A stretch of 6,918 bases of DNA from Flavobacteriales bacterium (GTDB lineage Bacteria > Bacteroidota > Bacteroidia > Flavobacteriales_D > Crocinitomicaceae), in the NCBI GenBank assembly GCA_947461185.1, contig CANHJY010000103.1, forward strand, positions 1-6,918. The letters are read 5' to 3'. Of this stretch, positions 1 to 6,768 are shown piece after piece. Position 1 is the stretch's first letter; the number at the start of each line of letters is the position of its first letter. The notes under the pieces are model-generated. The model did no database searches, was not told the DNA's origin, and saw only the letters and a program-made list of their open reading frames with translations. Position numbers and translations under genes: made by a program.

Positions 1-1676
1 CGAGCATCATAATTTGGTATGGCATCCACGAGATTGACATGTAACATTATTTCATCCGAGGTACTTGCAAGGCTATTTTCAGGAATAGCGATAAGTTTGA
101 CATCGAATGCTTCTTTAATCGTTGAGGCTGGAAATTTAAATTCTTGCGTATAAAGGTCGAAAGTAGTTGAATCTTCAAAAGTATATAAACCATCATTAAC
201 GGTATATTTAGCCCATTTTGTACCGAATAAATCTTCATAATAGCGCAATTTGTTGAGATATCCTGTAAGTATTTCGGTTGCCTCTAATTTCTGCCTTTCT
301 AAATCAGCTATTGTTGCTTTAACAGCATCATATTGATTGTATAGATCTATTAATGTATTTTGTTTTTTGCCTTTTTTTGATTTGCCTGAAATGGTTATGG
401 GTTGATTGTCATTTTCCACCATGTATGTCGGATCTTTCTTTAGTTTTTTGCGTTCTTTGCGCATTTCTTTAGTTGATCTTTTTAACGTGTAAATTGGTGT
501 AGTATGAAGTTGATTGTATTCCGCTTCATTTTTATTCATTTCAACCTCAAGTTCTGCTTTTAATTTTTCATATTCTTCTAAATAAAAATTAAACCCTTTT
601 TTGCCGTAAATCATTTCTTGCATGTATCCAACTTTGCTAAACTTCAAATCATTAATAATACTTTGAAGTGTTCCTCCACTTCCAAATGTGGAATCTGGAG
701 ATAGAAACCTAGTTTCCGATGAGCCAAAAAGTGGATAAATAACTCCGCTTTTTACTATTACAACGGTTGTTTGTTTTTCTGAATTGTAGCCCCAAACATC
801 AAAATGCAGATTGGTTTCCCTATTTCCTCCAACTGTCGACATACCTATGACCGCCGCTTGTTTGGGAAGAATCTTCGACATTCCATCTTCTTCAATTAAT
901 TGCAGTTGATATGGAAAAAAACCTACAGCTTTGGGTAAACCTTTATTCCAATCGCCCCTTTCATCTTTTTCCCTTTCTTCTAAAAGACCAGCGGTATTAC
1001 TTCCATCACCAGCGGCTAAAAGATGATTGATATAAGTTGTTGCTTCACCACCAAGTGCTTGAAAAATTTGAAACGATCGTTCAGAAGTATATTTGTCTAC
1101 AGCGTAACTAATAGCATTTAATATCTGCATTCTTTCAGTTGATGTGCAATTTCTCAATGCTTCTACGTTAGCAATTTTATCATTAAGTGAAAGACCCGGA
1201 TTTAAGGCGTTAAAAACTTTTTGTTGCAATACGATTATGCTATCTTCTAATTTGAATGCGCATTCTGGAAGCGAGTCGTGTAAATATGATAAATAATTAT
1301 CATATTTTTCTCTATAGTTATCAAGATCCTTTTCGTTCCCGCGTGAAGCCAATAAAACTTTATTTAGCTCCCAAAGTGCCATTTTGTTAGCTGTTTCTGA
1401 TAAAATTCCTTTTGCAGATTTGGATATTTCTTCAGTTCGAATAAGTAATAATTCAGGTTTTTCCATTATTACCATTTCGATAGAATCAAAATTCTCTGTT
1501 CCGTCTTTTAGCAGAATTTGAGGTCCAGTGTAGTCAAAATATCGGCCTATTTCATTATTTAAAATTGGACTTTTTTTTACAACATGAAACAAATAAGCAC
1601 GTTCAAAATTGTTAAGTTCTGTCTGTCCAAATGCAGAAAAAGAAATTAAAAAGACAATTAAATAAAGTAATCTCAT
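1..1676 (-). CDS. Large exported protein of unknown function with coiled-coil segment, C-terminus outside window
   Basis: I do not recognise this protein. The minus-strand frame is open without a stop from the ATG at 1676 to the left edge, giving 558 complete codons, so the gene is cut by the window and not broken. The start is followed by a Sec signal peptide (MRLLYLIVFLISFSAFGQ, cleavage near residues 16-18), which supports this start and predicts a periplasmic or outer-membrane-associated product. Residues about 20-240 look mainly helical. Residues about 245-350 look like mixed alpha/beta, with conserved-looking patches GFFPYQ (252-257), LHFDVWGY and YPLFGSS. Residues about 366-390 and 442-485 are charged helices likely to form a coiled coil, separated by a very basic stretch (about 397-414, and a SGKSKKGKKQ run). 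The remaining tail appears beta-rich. I see no catalytic motif, lipobox or C-terminal sorting domain in the visible part; a T9SS domain could lie beyond the edge. It probably has its own promoter, because a terminator lies between it and the upstream gene. Confidence 0.85.
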   Translation of the reverse strand, partial: MRLLYLIVFLISFSAFGQTELNNFERAYLFHVVKKSPILNNEIGRYFDYTGPQILLKDGTENFDSIEMVIMEKPELLLIRTEEISKSAKGILSETANKMALWELNKVLLASRGNEKDLDNYREKYDNYLSYLHDSLPECAFKLEDSIIVLQQKVFNALNPGLSLNDKIANVEALRNCTSTERMQILNAISYAVDKYTSERSFQIFQALGGEATTYINHLLAAGDGSNTAGLLEEREKDERGDWNKGLPKAVGFFPYQLQLIEEDGMSKILPKQAAVIGMSTVGGNRETNLHFDVWGYNSEKQTTVVIVKSGVIYPLFGSSETRFLSPDSTFGSGGTLQSIINDLKFSKVGYMQEMIYGKKGFNFYLEEYEKLKAELEVEMNKNEAEYNQLHTTPIYTLKRSTKEMRKERKKLKKDPTYMVENDNQPITISGKSKKGKKQNTLIDLYNQYDAVKATIADLERQKLEATEILTGYLNKLRYYEDLFGTKWAKYTVNDGLYTFEDSTTFDLYTQEFKFPASTIKEAFDVKLIAIPENSLASTSDEIMLHVNLVDAIPNYDA

Positions 1677-1750
1677 ATAAACAAATTGCCAAACGTTAAG
1701 CGCTTCTAAAGGTAACATGGCCAAATTAATTAGGACGAAAATTTACATAA

Positions 1751-1774
1751 AAAAAACCGCAAAAGCGGTTTTTT
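1751..1774 (-). terminator. Intrinsic terminator after the T9SS cargo gene
   Basis: A perfect 10-bp inverted repeat (AAAAAACCGC and GCGGTTTTTT on the plus strand) encloses a 4-base loop. Read on the minus strand it forms a GC-cored hairpin followed directly by a run of eight T residues (complement of 1749-1756). It lies about 20 bp after the stop codon at 1793, the expected place to end transcription of that gene. The run of T on the other strand makes it potentially bidirectional, but no plus-strand gene ends here. Confidence 0.88.
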
Positions 1775-1792
1775 CAATTCCGATATTAAATC

Positions 1793-2836
1793 TTATTGAA
1801 TAACTATTCTAGTTTGGTACACACCATTTTCAGAATGTACTTCAGCTAAATAAGTTCCTGAATTCAAATTGTTTAGATCTAATGTTGAATAATTGCCATA
1901 AATTTCTTCTTGATGAGCGATTCTTCCTGTTTGATCAATAATTTTTACCGTTGAAATGGTATTTGAGTTTGTTGTAAATATTACATTACCATTACTTGGA
2001 TTGGGAAAGAAGTTGAAAGTTGCATTTTCTGTTTCAGATAAACCAACAAAATTAGTTGGTTCAACAGCTGAAAGTACTACTGTCTGCTCTAGAAGAGGTG
2101 TTGTAGCACCTAACTGTTGAATGGTTACAGAAGAATGAATAAACACAGGTAAATTCCCATTGGCGTAATCATAATATTCGTATTGTGTTCTAATTAATTC
2201 AATATCCAAAGGAATAACAAACACGACCTGAGTAAATAAAGTATCAACTATTTTATAGCGAATGACATTATTTAAATTGGTTGAATTCGGAAGTTTCAAT
2301 GTTCCACTTCCATCGATTGAAGCGTATGAATTTCCAGTGCAAGTAGGATTTTGTGGAATTCCGTTAAAGGTAAAACTCAATTGACCTGAGAAGGCATCTT
2401 CAAAAGCATCACCATTAGCAAAGGGATATTGCACAGTCGTCTGTTGGTCGGTGTCAAAAGTCGCTAATACAGTTCCAAAACTAGGCTCTTGAAAAACGAA
2501 ACCTTGCGATATTCTTTCTGTTGAAGAAGAATTAAAATAATTAGTTATCGAACCTTGAATTGAAAATGCTTTTGACGAAGTTGGAAAACTTGCTGCATCA
2601 GCTGTAGTGGCAGGATCAACAATTTCAATGACTTTTGTTTGACCACTGAATCCAGCAATTTGGCTATAATCCCAAACTACTCCTGTTCCCGTTGTACTAT
2701 TTAAAGGATCCGTAAGCGAATCACACATAAAAAGTTGATTGTTTTGACCTAGAACTGGCTCGTTGTTTTGATCCATAGATTGACCAAAATTCATGAATGG
2801 AATAGCTGAAAATAATAATAGTATTTGTTTTTTCAT
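1793..2836 (-). CDS. T9SS type A sorting domain-containing secreted protein
   Basis: The protein is 347 residues. Residues 1-19 form a Sec signal peptide (Lys-Lys-Gln, a hydrophobic core, then NFGQ). Residues about 20-265 are a beta-rich, Ser/Thr/Asn-rich, low-lysine passenger typical of exported Bacteroidota proteins, with WDYS at 55-58 and a GTLKLP...NVIRYK stretch at 178-195. That pattern recurs, as I recall it, in a family of T9SS cargo proteins of unknown function. Residues about 275-347 are a type A C-terminal sorting domain: FFPNPSNG (276-283), the TVKIIDQTGR strand (297-305) and the DLNNLNSGTYLAEV turn (320-333). This domain is known to direct proteins across the outer membrane by T9SS, followed by cleavage and often surface attachment. 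The biochemical role of the passenger is unknown. The ATG at 2836 is chosen because the signal peptide begins there. It is transcribed divergently from the permease gene and ends in a strong terminator. Confidence 0.92.
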   Translation of the reverse strand: MKKQILLLFSAIPFMNFGQSMDQNNEPVLGQNNQLFMCDSLTDPLNSTTGTGVVWDYSQIAGFSGQTKVIEIVDPATTADAASFPTSSKAFSIQGSITNYFNSSSTERISQGFVFQEPSFGTVLATFDTDQQTTVQYPFANGDAFEDAFSGQLSFTFNGIPQNPTCTGNSYASIDGSGTLKLPNSTNLNNVIRYKIVDTLFTQVVFVIPLDIELIRTQYEYYDYANGNLPVFIHSSVTIQQLGATTPLLEQTVVLSAVEPTNFVGLSETENATFNFFPNPSNGNVIFTTNSNTISTVKIIDQTGRIAHQEEIYGNYSTLDLNNLNSGTYLAEVHSENGVYQTRIVIQ

Positions 2837-2852
2837 GGTTCAGATTTTTTTT

Positions 2853-2860
2853 CAAACTTA
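2853..2860 (-). promoter_or_regulatory. Candidate -7 promoter element for the T9SS cargo gene
   Basis: The minus strand reads TAAGTTTG, an exact match to the Bacteroidota -7 consensus TAnnTTTG, 16 bp before the ATG at 2836. No convincing TTG -33 element is seen at the usual spacing. If used, it would give a very short leader of about 10 bases without a Shine-Dalgarno sequence. The call rests on motif and position only. Confidence 0.45.
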
Positions 2861-2861
2861 A

Positions 2862-2893
2862 TAAAAATTACCTTATCGAAAGGTTAAAAATTA
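2862..2893. repeat. 9-bp direct repeat flanking a short inverted repeat in the divergent intergenic region
   Basis: TAAAAATTA occurs at 2862-2870 and again at 2885-2893, a 23-bp period. Between them is an imperfect dyad, ACCTT (2870-2874), ATCGA, AAGGT (2880-2884). The cluster lies just upstream of the candidate -7 element of the T9SS cargo gene, so it could be a regulator-binding site. In DNA this AT-rich a 9-bp repeat can also arise by chance. Confidence 0.3.
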
Positions 2894-2923
2894 GAATACC
2901 AAACGAAAAGATTAATCAATTAG

Positions 2924-2956
2924 TTGGAAATTCTTTAGTCAATGTTTCTATCTTTA
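2924..2956 (+). promoter_or_regulatory. Candidate promoter of the amino acid permease gene
   Basis: TTG at 2924-2926 and TATCTTTA at 2949-2956 resemble the Bacteroidota -33/-7 arrangement (TTG, 17-23 bp, TAnnTTTG), with a 22-bp spacer and one mismatch in the last position of the -7 box. The element ends 25 bp before the ATG at 2982. It is the best candidate in the intergenic region, but the match is not exact. Confidence 0.38.
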
Positions 2957-2981
2957 GATCCAATAAACAATTGCTGCTAAA

Positions 2982-4946
2982 ATGACTTTTAAATCTTTAT
3001 TCAGAAAAAAATCCGTTAGTGATATATTAATTCAAGTAGAAAAAAACAATGGAGATTCTGGGCATTCACTTGGAAAACATCTTGGTGTAAGAGATTTAAC
3101 TTTTTTCGGTATTGCAGCAATTATTGGTGCAGGGATTTTCTCAACGATTGGTGAAGCAAGTTCAAATGGTGGACCTGCGGTAATATTCTTGTTTCTTTTT
3201 ACTGCAATTGCCTGCGGTTTTGCTGCTTTTGCTTATGCCGAATTTGCATCAATGGTGCCTGTTTCTGGGAGCGCTTACACTTATTCATATGTTGCTTTTG
3301 GTGAAATTGTAGCTTGGATTATTGGTTGGTCATTAATTATGGAATATGCTATTGGAAACATAACCGTAGCCATTTCATGGAGTGATTATTTTACTGGATT
3401 ATTGGAAGGTATGAATATTTACTTGCCTTCATGGATACAAATGGATTACTTTACCGCCTACAATGGCTACAACGAAGTTGTCAATTTAACTGAGGCAGGT
3501 AAAACATTTGATGATATTGAACCAAGTCTTCGTCTAGCACATGATGCTTGGGTAAATTCACCCTCAATAGGTTCTTTTCATTTAATAGCTGATTTACCAG
3601 CTTTATTTATCATTATATTAATTACAGCCCTAGTATATAAGGGTATGAAAGAATCTAAAAATGCGAGTAATTTAATGGTGGTAGTCAAATTAGCCATCAT
3701 TTTATTGGTTATTGCAGTTGGAGTTTTTTATGTTGATACCGATAATTGGTCACCATTTGCACCTAATGGAATTGGTGGAATTTTAAAGGGTGTTTCGGCT
3801 GTATTTTTCGCATACATAGGATTTGACGCCATTTCTACCACAGCAGAAGAATGTAAGGATCCGCAAAGGGATTTACCTAGAGGCATGATGTGGGCCATTA
3901 TAATATGTACTGTATTGTATATTGTCATTGCATTGATTCTCACCGGAATGGTGAGTTACAATAATTTAGGTGTTGGCGACCCATTGGCATATGTTTTTGA
4001 AACACTTGATTTAAAGTGGATGTCCGGTATTATAGCCGTAAGTGCTGTTGTTGCGATGGCAAGTGTGCTTCTTGTTTTTCAAATGGGTCAGCCAAGAATA
4101 TGGATGAGTATGAGTCGGGACGGCTTATTGCCTAAACGATTTTCCAAGGTTCATCCGAAGTATAAAACACCTTCTTTTGCAACAATTGTGGTTGGTTTTG
4201 TTGTGGCAGTGCCTGCATTATTTATGAATTTGACAATGGTTACTGATCTTTGCAGTATCGGAACCTTATTTGCTTTCGTTTTAGTGTGCGGTGGGGTTCT
4301 TGTTTTGCAAAATAAACCAGATGTGCCAAGAGGGAAATTTAAAACCCCCTATTTAAATGGTAAGTTTTTTATGCCCCTCTTATTTGTATTGGCAATTGTT
4401 CTTTTGTTCACTTACAACAAGGAAAATACGCTCAATTTTTTAGGGAATAAAAAAGAATTAGTAACTGCAAATGAATTTACAGCAAGCTGTACCCAACAGG
4501 AGGTAAATAAATTAAAAAATTATTTTGCGAAACATGATAATGAAGGTTTTGTCAAAAATAAAACAATCGATGGCGATGTTTTGAAATATTTAGAAGCTCA
4601 AAATGAAATCAGCGAGGAGAATTATGTCGAAAAATTGAGAAAAATAGGATTCGAGGATAATAGAATATATGCATCAGGGTTTAATCTTTTCAAACATAAA
4701 ATTCCTTTCTATATTTTTTTAATTGTTACAATATGGCTTACTGTAATGAGTGTTAGAAAAAATTTATCGCTAATTCCAACCCTAGGTTTGATAAGCTGTC
4801 TTTATATGATGAGTCAACTGAGCCTATCCAACTGGATTGGTTTTGGAGTATGGCTTCTTGTAGGTCTTATTATTTATTTTAGTTATAGCAGAAGAAACAG
4901 CAAATTGAATCTTCAGTCTAATCAAATCACTTCAGCGTTGCCTTAA
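2982..4946 (+). CDS. APC-superfamily amino acid permease (cationic amino acid transporter-like)
   Basis: This inner-membrane protein of 654 residues probably imports amino acids by cation-coupled transport; the exact substrate cannot be read from the sequence. Family marks are the broken first helix with IGAGIF (48-53) and the NGIGGILKG...FFAYIGFDAISTTAEE segment (262-290) followed by KDPQRDLPRG, which is typical of the CAT/YfnA-like branch of the APC superfamily. I count about 14 membrane helices, roughly 41-60, 66-90, 106-141, 203-220, 227-250, 266-288, 301-323, 348-370, 397-416, 422-442, 462-478, 573-590, 596-612 and 616-634. Positive charges at 443-460, 592-593 and 637-638 fit cytoplasmic loops and a cytoplasmic C-terminus. 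The protein is longer than the roughly 460-500 residues usual for bacterial APC permeases because of a loop at about 142-202 and a hydrophilic insertion at about 479-572, both predicted periplasmic by helix alternation. The ATG at 2982 has no clear Shine-Dalgarno sequence. ffh follows 64 bp downstream on the same strand, with no obvious terminator between. Confidence 0.93.
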   Translation: MTFKSLFRKKSVSDILIQVEKNNGDSGHSLGKHLGVRDLTFFGIAAIIGAGIFSTIGEASSNGGPAVIFLFLFTAIACGFAAFAYAEFASMVPVSGSAYTYSYVAFGEIVAWIIGWSLIMEYAIGNITVAISWSDYFTGLLEGMNIYLPSWIQMDYFTAYNGYNEVVNLTEAGKTFDDIEPSLRLAHDAWVNSPSIGSFHLIADLPALFIIILITALVYKGMKESKNASNLMVVVKLAIILLVIAVGVFYVDTDNWSPFAPNGIGGILKGVSAVFFAYIGFDAISTTAEECKDPQRDLPRGMMWAIIICTVLYIVIALILTGMVSYNNLGVGDPLAYVFETLDLKWMSGIIAVSAVVAMASVLLVFQMGQPRIWMSMSRDGLLPKRFSKVHPKYKTPSFATIVVGFVVAVPALFMNLTMVTDLCSIGTLFAFVLVCGGVLVLQNKPDVPRGKFKTPYLNGKFFMPLLFVLAIVLLFTYNKENTLNFLGNKKELVTANEFTASCTQQEVNKLKNYFAKHDNEGFVKNKTIDGDVLKYLEAQNEISEENYVEKLRKIGFEDNRIYASGFNLFKHKIPFYIFLIVTIWLTVMSVRKNLSLIPTLGLISCLYMMSQLSLSNWIGFGVWLLVGLIIYFSYSRRNSKLNLQSNQITSALP

Positions 4947-4983
4947 ATTCTGCCAAAATCAGCCGAAACAGACTACTTTTTAT

Positions 4984-4991
4984 TAATTTTG
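4984..4991 (+). promoter_or_regulatory. Candidate -7 promoter element for ffh
   Basis: TAATTTTG matches the Bacteroidota -7 consensus TAnnTTTG exactly and lies 19 bp before the ffh ATG at 5011. A TTG -33 element is not seen at the expected distance. The rest of the 64-bp gap holds no hairpin with a T run, so readthrough from the permease gene could also contribute to ffh expression. Confidence 0.45.
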
Positions 4992-5010
4992 ATGCTATAA
5001 TTGATTACCC

Positions 5011-6345
5011 ATGTTTGAAAGTTTAACCGAGAAATTTGAAAGAGCATTTAAAGTGCTCAAAGGTCAGGGACAAATTACTGAAATTAATGTTGCAGAAACC
5101 CTAAAAGAAGTTAGGCGCGCATTACTTGATGCCGATGTGAATTTCAAAACGGCAAAAGATTTTACAAACACAGTAAAAGAAAAAGCTTTAGGTCGTGACG
5201 TATTGAAATCAGTTTCTCCAGGTCAGTTAATGGTGAAAATTTGCCATGAAGAGCTGGTTGAATTGATGGGCGGAAACGAAAGTGAAATCAATATCAAGGG
5301 AAATCCTGGAATAATATTGATGTCAGGTCTTCAGGGTTCAGGGAAAACAACATTTTCAGGGAAGCTTGCTAGTTACTTAAAGTCCAAAAAAGGAAAACAA
5401 GTTTTACTCGTAGCTTGTGACGTTTACCGTCCTGCTGCTATTGATCAATTGCATGTTTTAGGAGAGCAATTAAGTATTGAAGTATATTCCAACAAGGAAG
5501 AAAAAGATCCAGTCAAAATTGCACAAGCTGCTGTTCAACATGCTAAAAGTAAAGGATTTAATGTCGTAATTGTGGATACAGCAGGTCGTTTAGCGATAGA
5601 CGAGCAAATGATGGATGAAATCTATCGTGTAAAATCCGCAATTCAGCCAACAGAAACATTATTTGTGGTTGACGCTATGACGGGTCAAGATGCTGTTAAT
5701 ACAGCGAAAGCGTTTAATGATCGAATTAATTTTGATGGGGTAGTGCTGACCAAATTAGATGGTGATACCCGCGGAGGTGCAGCATTGTCAATTAAAGCGA
5801 TTGTAGATAAACCGATAAAATTTGTAGGAACAGGGGAGAAAATGGATGCTTTGGATGTATTTTATCCACAGCGGATGGCAGATAGAATCCTAGGAATGGG
5901 TGATGTCGTCTCTCTTGTTGAGCGAGCTCAAGAACAATTTAACGAAGAGGAGGCAAGAAAGCTTCAAAAAAGAATACAAAAAGATCAATTTGATTTTAAT
6001 GATTTTCTAGGTCAGCTCCAGCAAATTAAAAAAATGGGCAATGTTAAAGATTTGATGGGAATGATTCCTGGAATGGGGAAGGCCATGAAAGATGTTGATG
6101 TTAAAGACGACGCTTTTAAACATATCGAGGCAATCATTCTTTCCATGACTCCGCAAGAAAGATCAAATCCCGGTCTTATGAATGGGCAAAGAAAAAATAG
6201 AATTGCCAATGGAAGCGGAACCTCTATCCAAGAGGTTAATAAACTCATGAAACAATTTGAGGACACAAAAAAAATGATGAAGATGATGAGCAACCCCAAA
6301 AACATGATGGGGCTGATGAAGCAAATGAAAGGTGGAATGCATTAA
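5011..6345 (+). CDS. ffh: Signal recognition particle protein Ffh (SRP54 GTPase)
   Basis: Ffh binds the small SRP RNA, recognises hydrophobic signal sequences and transmembrane segments of nascent proteins at the ribosome, and with its receptor FtsY delivers them to the SecYEG translocon. The 444 residues match the usual bacterial length. The N-terminal four-helix N domain covers about 1-88 (with the LKEVRRALLDADVN stretch at 31-44). The GTPase G domain covers about 95-295: P-loop GLQGSGKTT (106-114), DVYRPAA (137-143), DTAGR (189-193) and TKLDGDTRGG (247-256). The M domain follows from about 325: the finger-loop region (DLMGMIPGMG, 347-356), then the RNA-binding helix-turn-helix with R384, R394, R397 and the GSGTS turn (401-405), and a Met- and Lys-rich tail (about 409-444). 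All key motifs are intact, so the gene is expected to be functional and essential. No terminator is seen after it; its stop codon overlaps that of the convergent small gene. Confidence 0.98.
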   Translation: MFESLTEKFERAFKVLKGQGQITEINVAETLKEVRRALLDADVNFKTAKDFTNTVKEKALGRDVLKSVSPGQLMVKICHEELVELMGGNESEINIKGNPGIILMSGLQGSGKTTFSGKLASYLKSKKGKQVLLVACDVYRPAAIDQLHVLGEQLSIEVYSNKEEKDPVKIAQAAVQHAKSKGFNVVIVDTAGRLAIDEQMMDEIYRVKSAIQPTETLFVVDAMTGQDAVNTAKAFNDRINFDGVVLTKLDGDTRGGAALSIKAIVDKPIKFVGTGEKMDALDVFYPQRMADRILGMGDVVSLVERAQEQFNEEEARKLQKRIQKDQFDFNDFLGQLQQIKKMGNVKDLMGMIPGMGKAMKDVDVKDDAFKHIEAIILSMTPQERSNPGLMNGQRKNRIANGSGTSIQEVNKLMKQFEDTKKMMKMMSNPKNMMGLMKQMKGGMH

Positions 6346-6686
6346 TTGATAAACATTAATTTCCTCAAACTTCTTAACATATTTTCCTCCAATATATCTG
6401 ATTTTCCAGAGGCATCGAAAATTTTTTGAATATCTGAAATTAAAAATTCTACCCTTTCTTTCGAATAGTTGTGTTTCTCTATACTAAAAAGAATTTTTTG
6501 AATACTTTGATAATCGTTATCTTCCTCTAATTCTTTGTGAATGCGTTTGTAAGTCAAAGGATTTACCATGGCCAGGATTGCTTCTTTTTCACCTTCATCT
6601 TCAAAAAAATTAGCCCTTGCCGCATATAACAGTAAATACGCTTTGAATTCTTCTCGAGTCCAATCTGTTTCAAAACTATGATCCAT
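6342..6686 (-). CDS. Small acidic, all-helical protein of unknown function
   Basis: The 114-residue product has no signal peptide or membrane segment and should be cytoplasmic. It is rich in charged residues, with roughly 23 acidic against 16 basic. It appears to be entirely alpha-helical: FKAYLLLYAARANFF (14-28), an EDEGEKEAI acidic turn (29-37), KRIHKELEED (47-56), a QSIQKILFSI helix and a C-terminal helix near 97-111. A helical protein with an acidic turn after the first helix recalls the TerB-like fold, and similar small proteins are, to my recollection, common in Flavobacteriales; I would not assign a function from this. The coding frame has normal composition for its neighbours and a good start at 6686. 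It lies 82 bp downstream of the lpxH-like gene on the same strand, so the two could be co-transcribed. A perfect inverted repeat overlaps its start codon, and its stop codon overlaps the ffh stop on the other strand. Confidence 0.75.
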   Translation of the reverse strand: MDHSFETDWTREEFKAYLLLYAARANFFEDEGEKEAILAMVNPLTYKRIHKELEEDNDYQSIQKILFSIEKHNYSKERVEFLISDIQKIFDASGKSDILEENMLRSLRKLMFIN

Positions 6687-6710
6687 TTTCTGAAATTATT
6701 TTCAGAAAAT
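6685..6710. repeat. Perfect 11-bp inverted repeat overlapping the start codon of the small acidic protein gene
   Basis: ATTTTCTGAAA (6685-6695) and TTTCAGAAAAT (6700-6710) are perfect inverted copies around a TTAT loop. On the minus strand the second arm ends with the first two bases of the ATG at 6686. No T run follows, so it is not a terminator for the upstream lpxH-like gene. It may be a dimeric operator or an mRNA hairpin that limits access to the start codon. Confidence 0.6.
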
Positions 6711-6768
6711 TATAAGTTTGCAACAAAGAAAAGGGTGATTTTTGGCTTTTGTTTCTATTGATAATTAT

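Noticed and set aside
47..238. Short minus-strand open frame of 63 codons
   Set aside because: It lies wholly inside the large exported-protein gene on the same strand but in another frame, and its translation has no signal or domain character.
1..1676. A peptidase (for example an S46-type dipeptidyl-peptidase) as identity of the exported protein
   Set aside because: The translated sequence shows no GDSGSP-like serine motif or other catalytic triad signature, so an enzyme assignment would be a guess.
1677..1750. Promoter of the large exported-protein gene
   Set aside because: Several near matches to TAnnTTTG occur (for example TACCTTTA and AACGTTTG on the minus strand), each with a mismatch and without a well-spaced TTG, so no single site can be chosen although a promoter is expected here.
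3728..3943. Minus-strand open frame of 71 codons
   Set aside because: It is antisense to the highly conserved sixth and seventh helices of the permease, so it is a shadow of that gene.
4947..5010. Possible terminator between the permease gene and ffh
   Set aside because: There is a TTTTT run at 4977-4981 but no stable inverted repeat in front of it, so no intrinsic terminator can be supported.
6012..6305. Minus-strand open frame of 97 codons with hydrophobic stretches
   Set aside because: It is antisense to the ffh M domain; the hydrophobic look comes from reading the Met/Lys-rich codons backwards.
6713..6720. Plus-strand TAAGTTTG, an exact match to the Bacteroidota -7 consensus
   Set aside because: No plus-strand gene follows within the window and no TTG -33 element precedes it; the following sequence is antisense to the lpxH-like gene. 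It is most likely a chance match.
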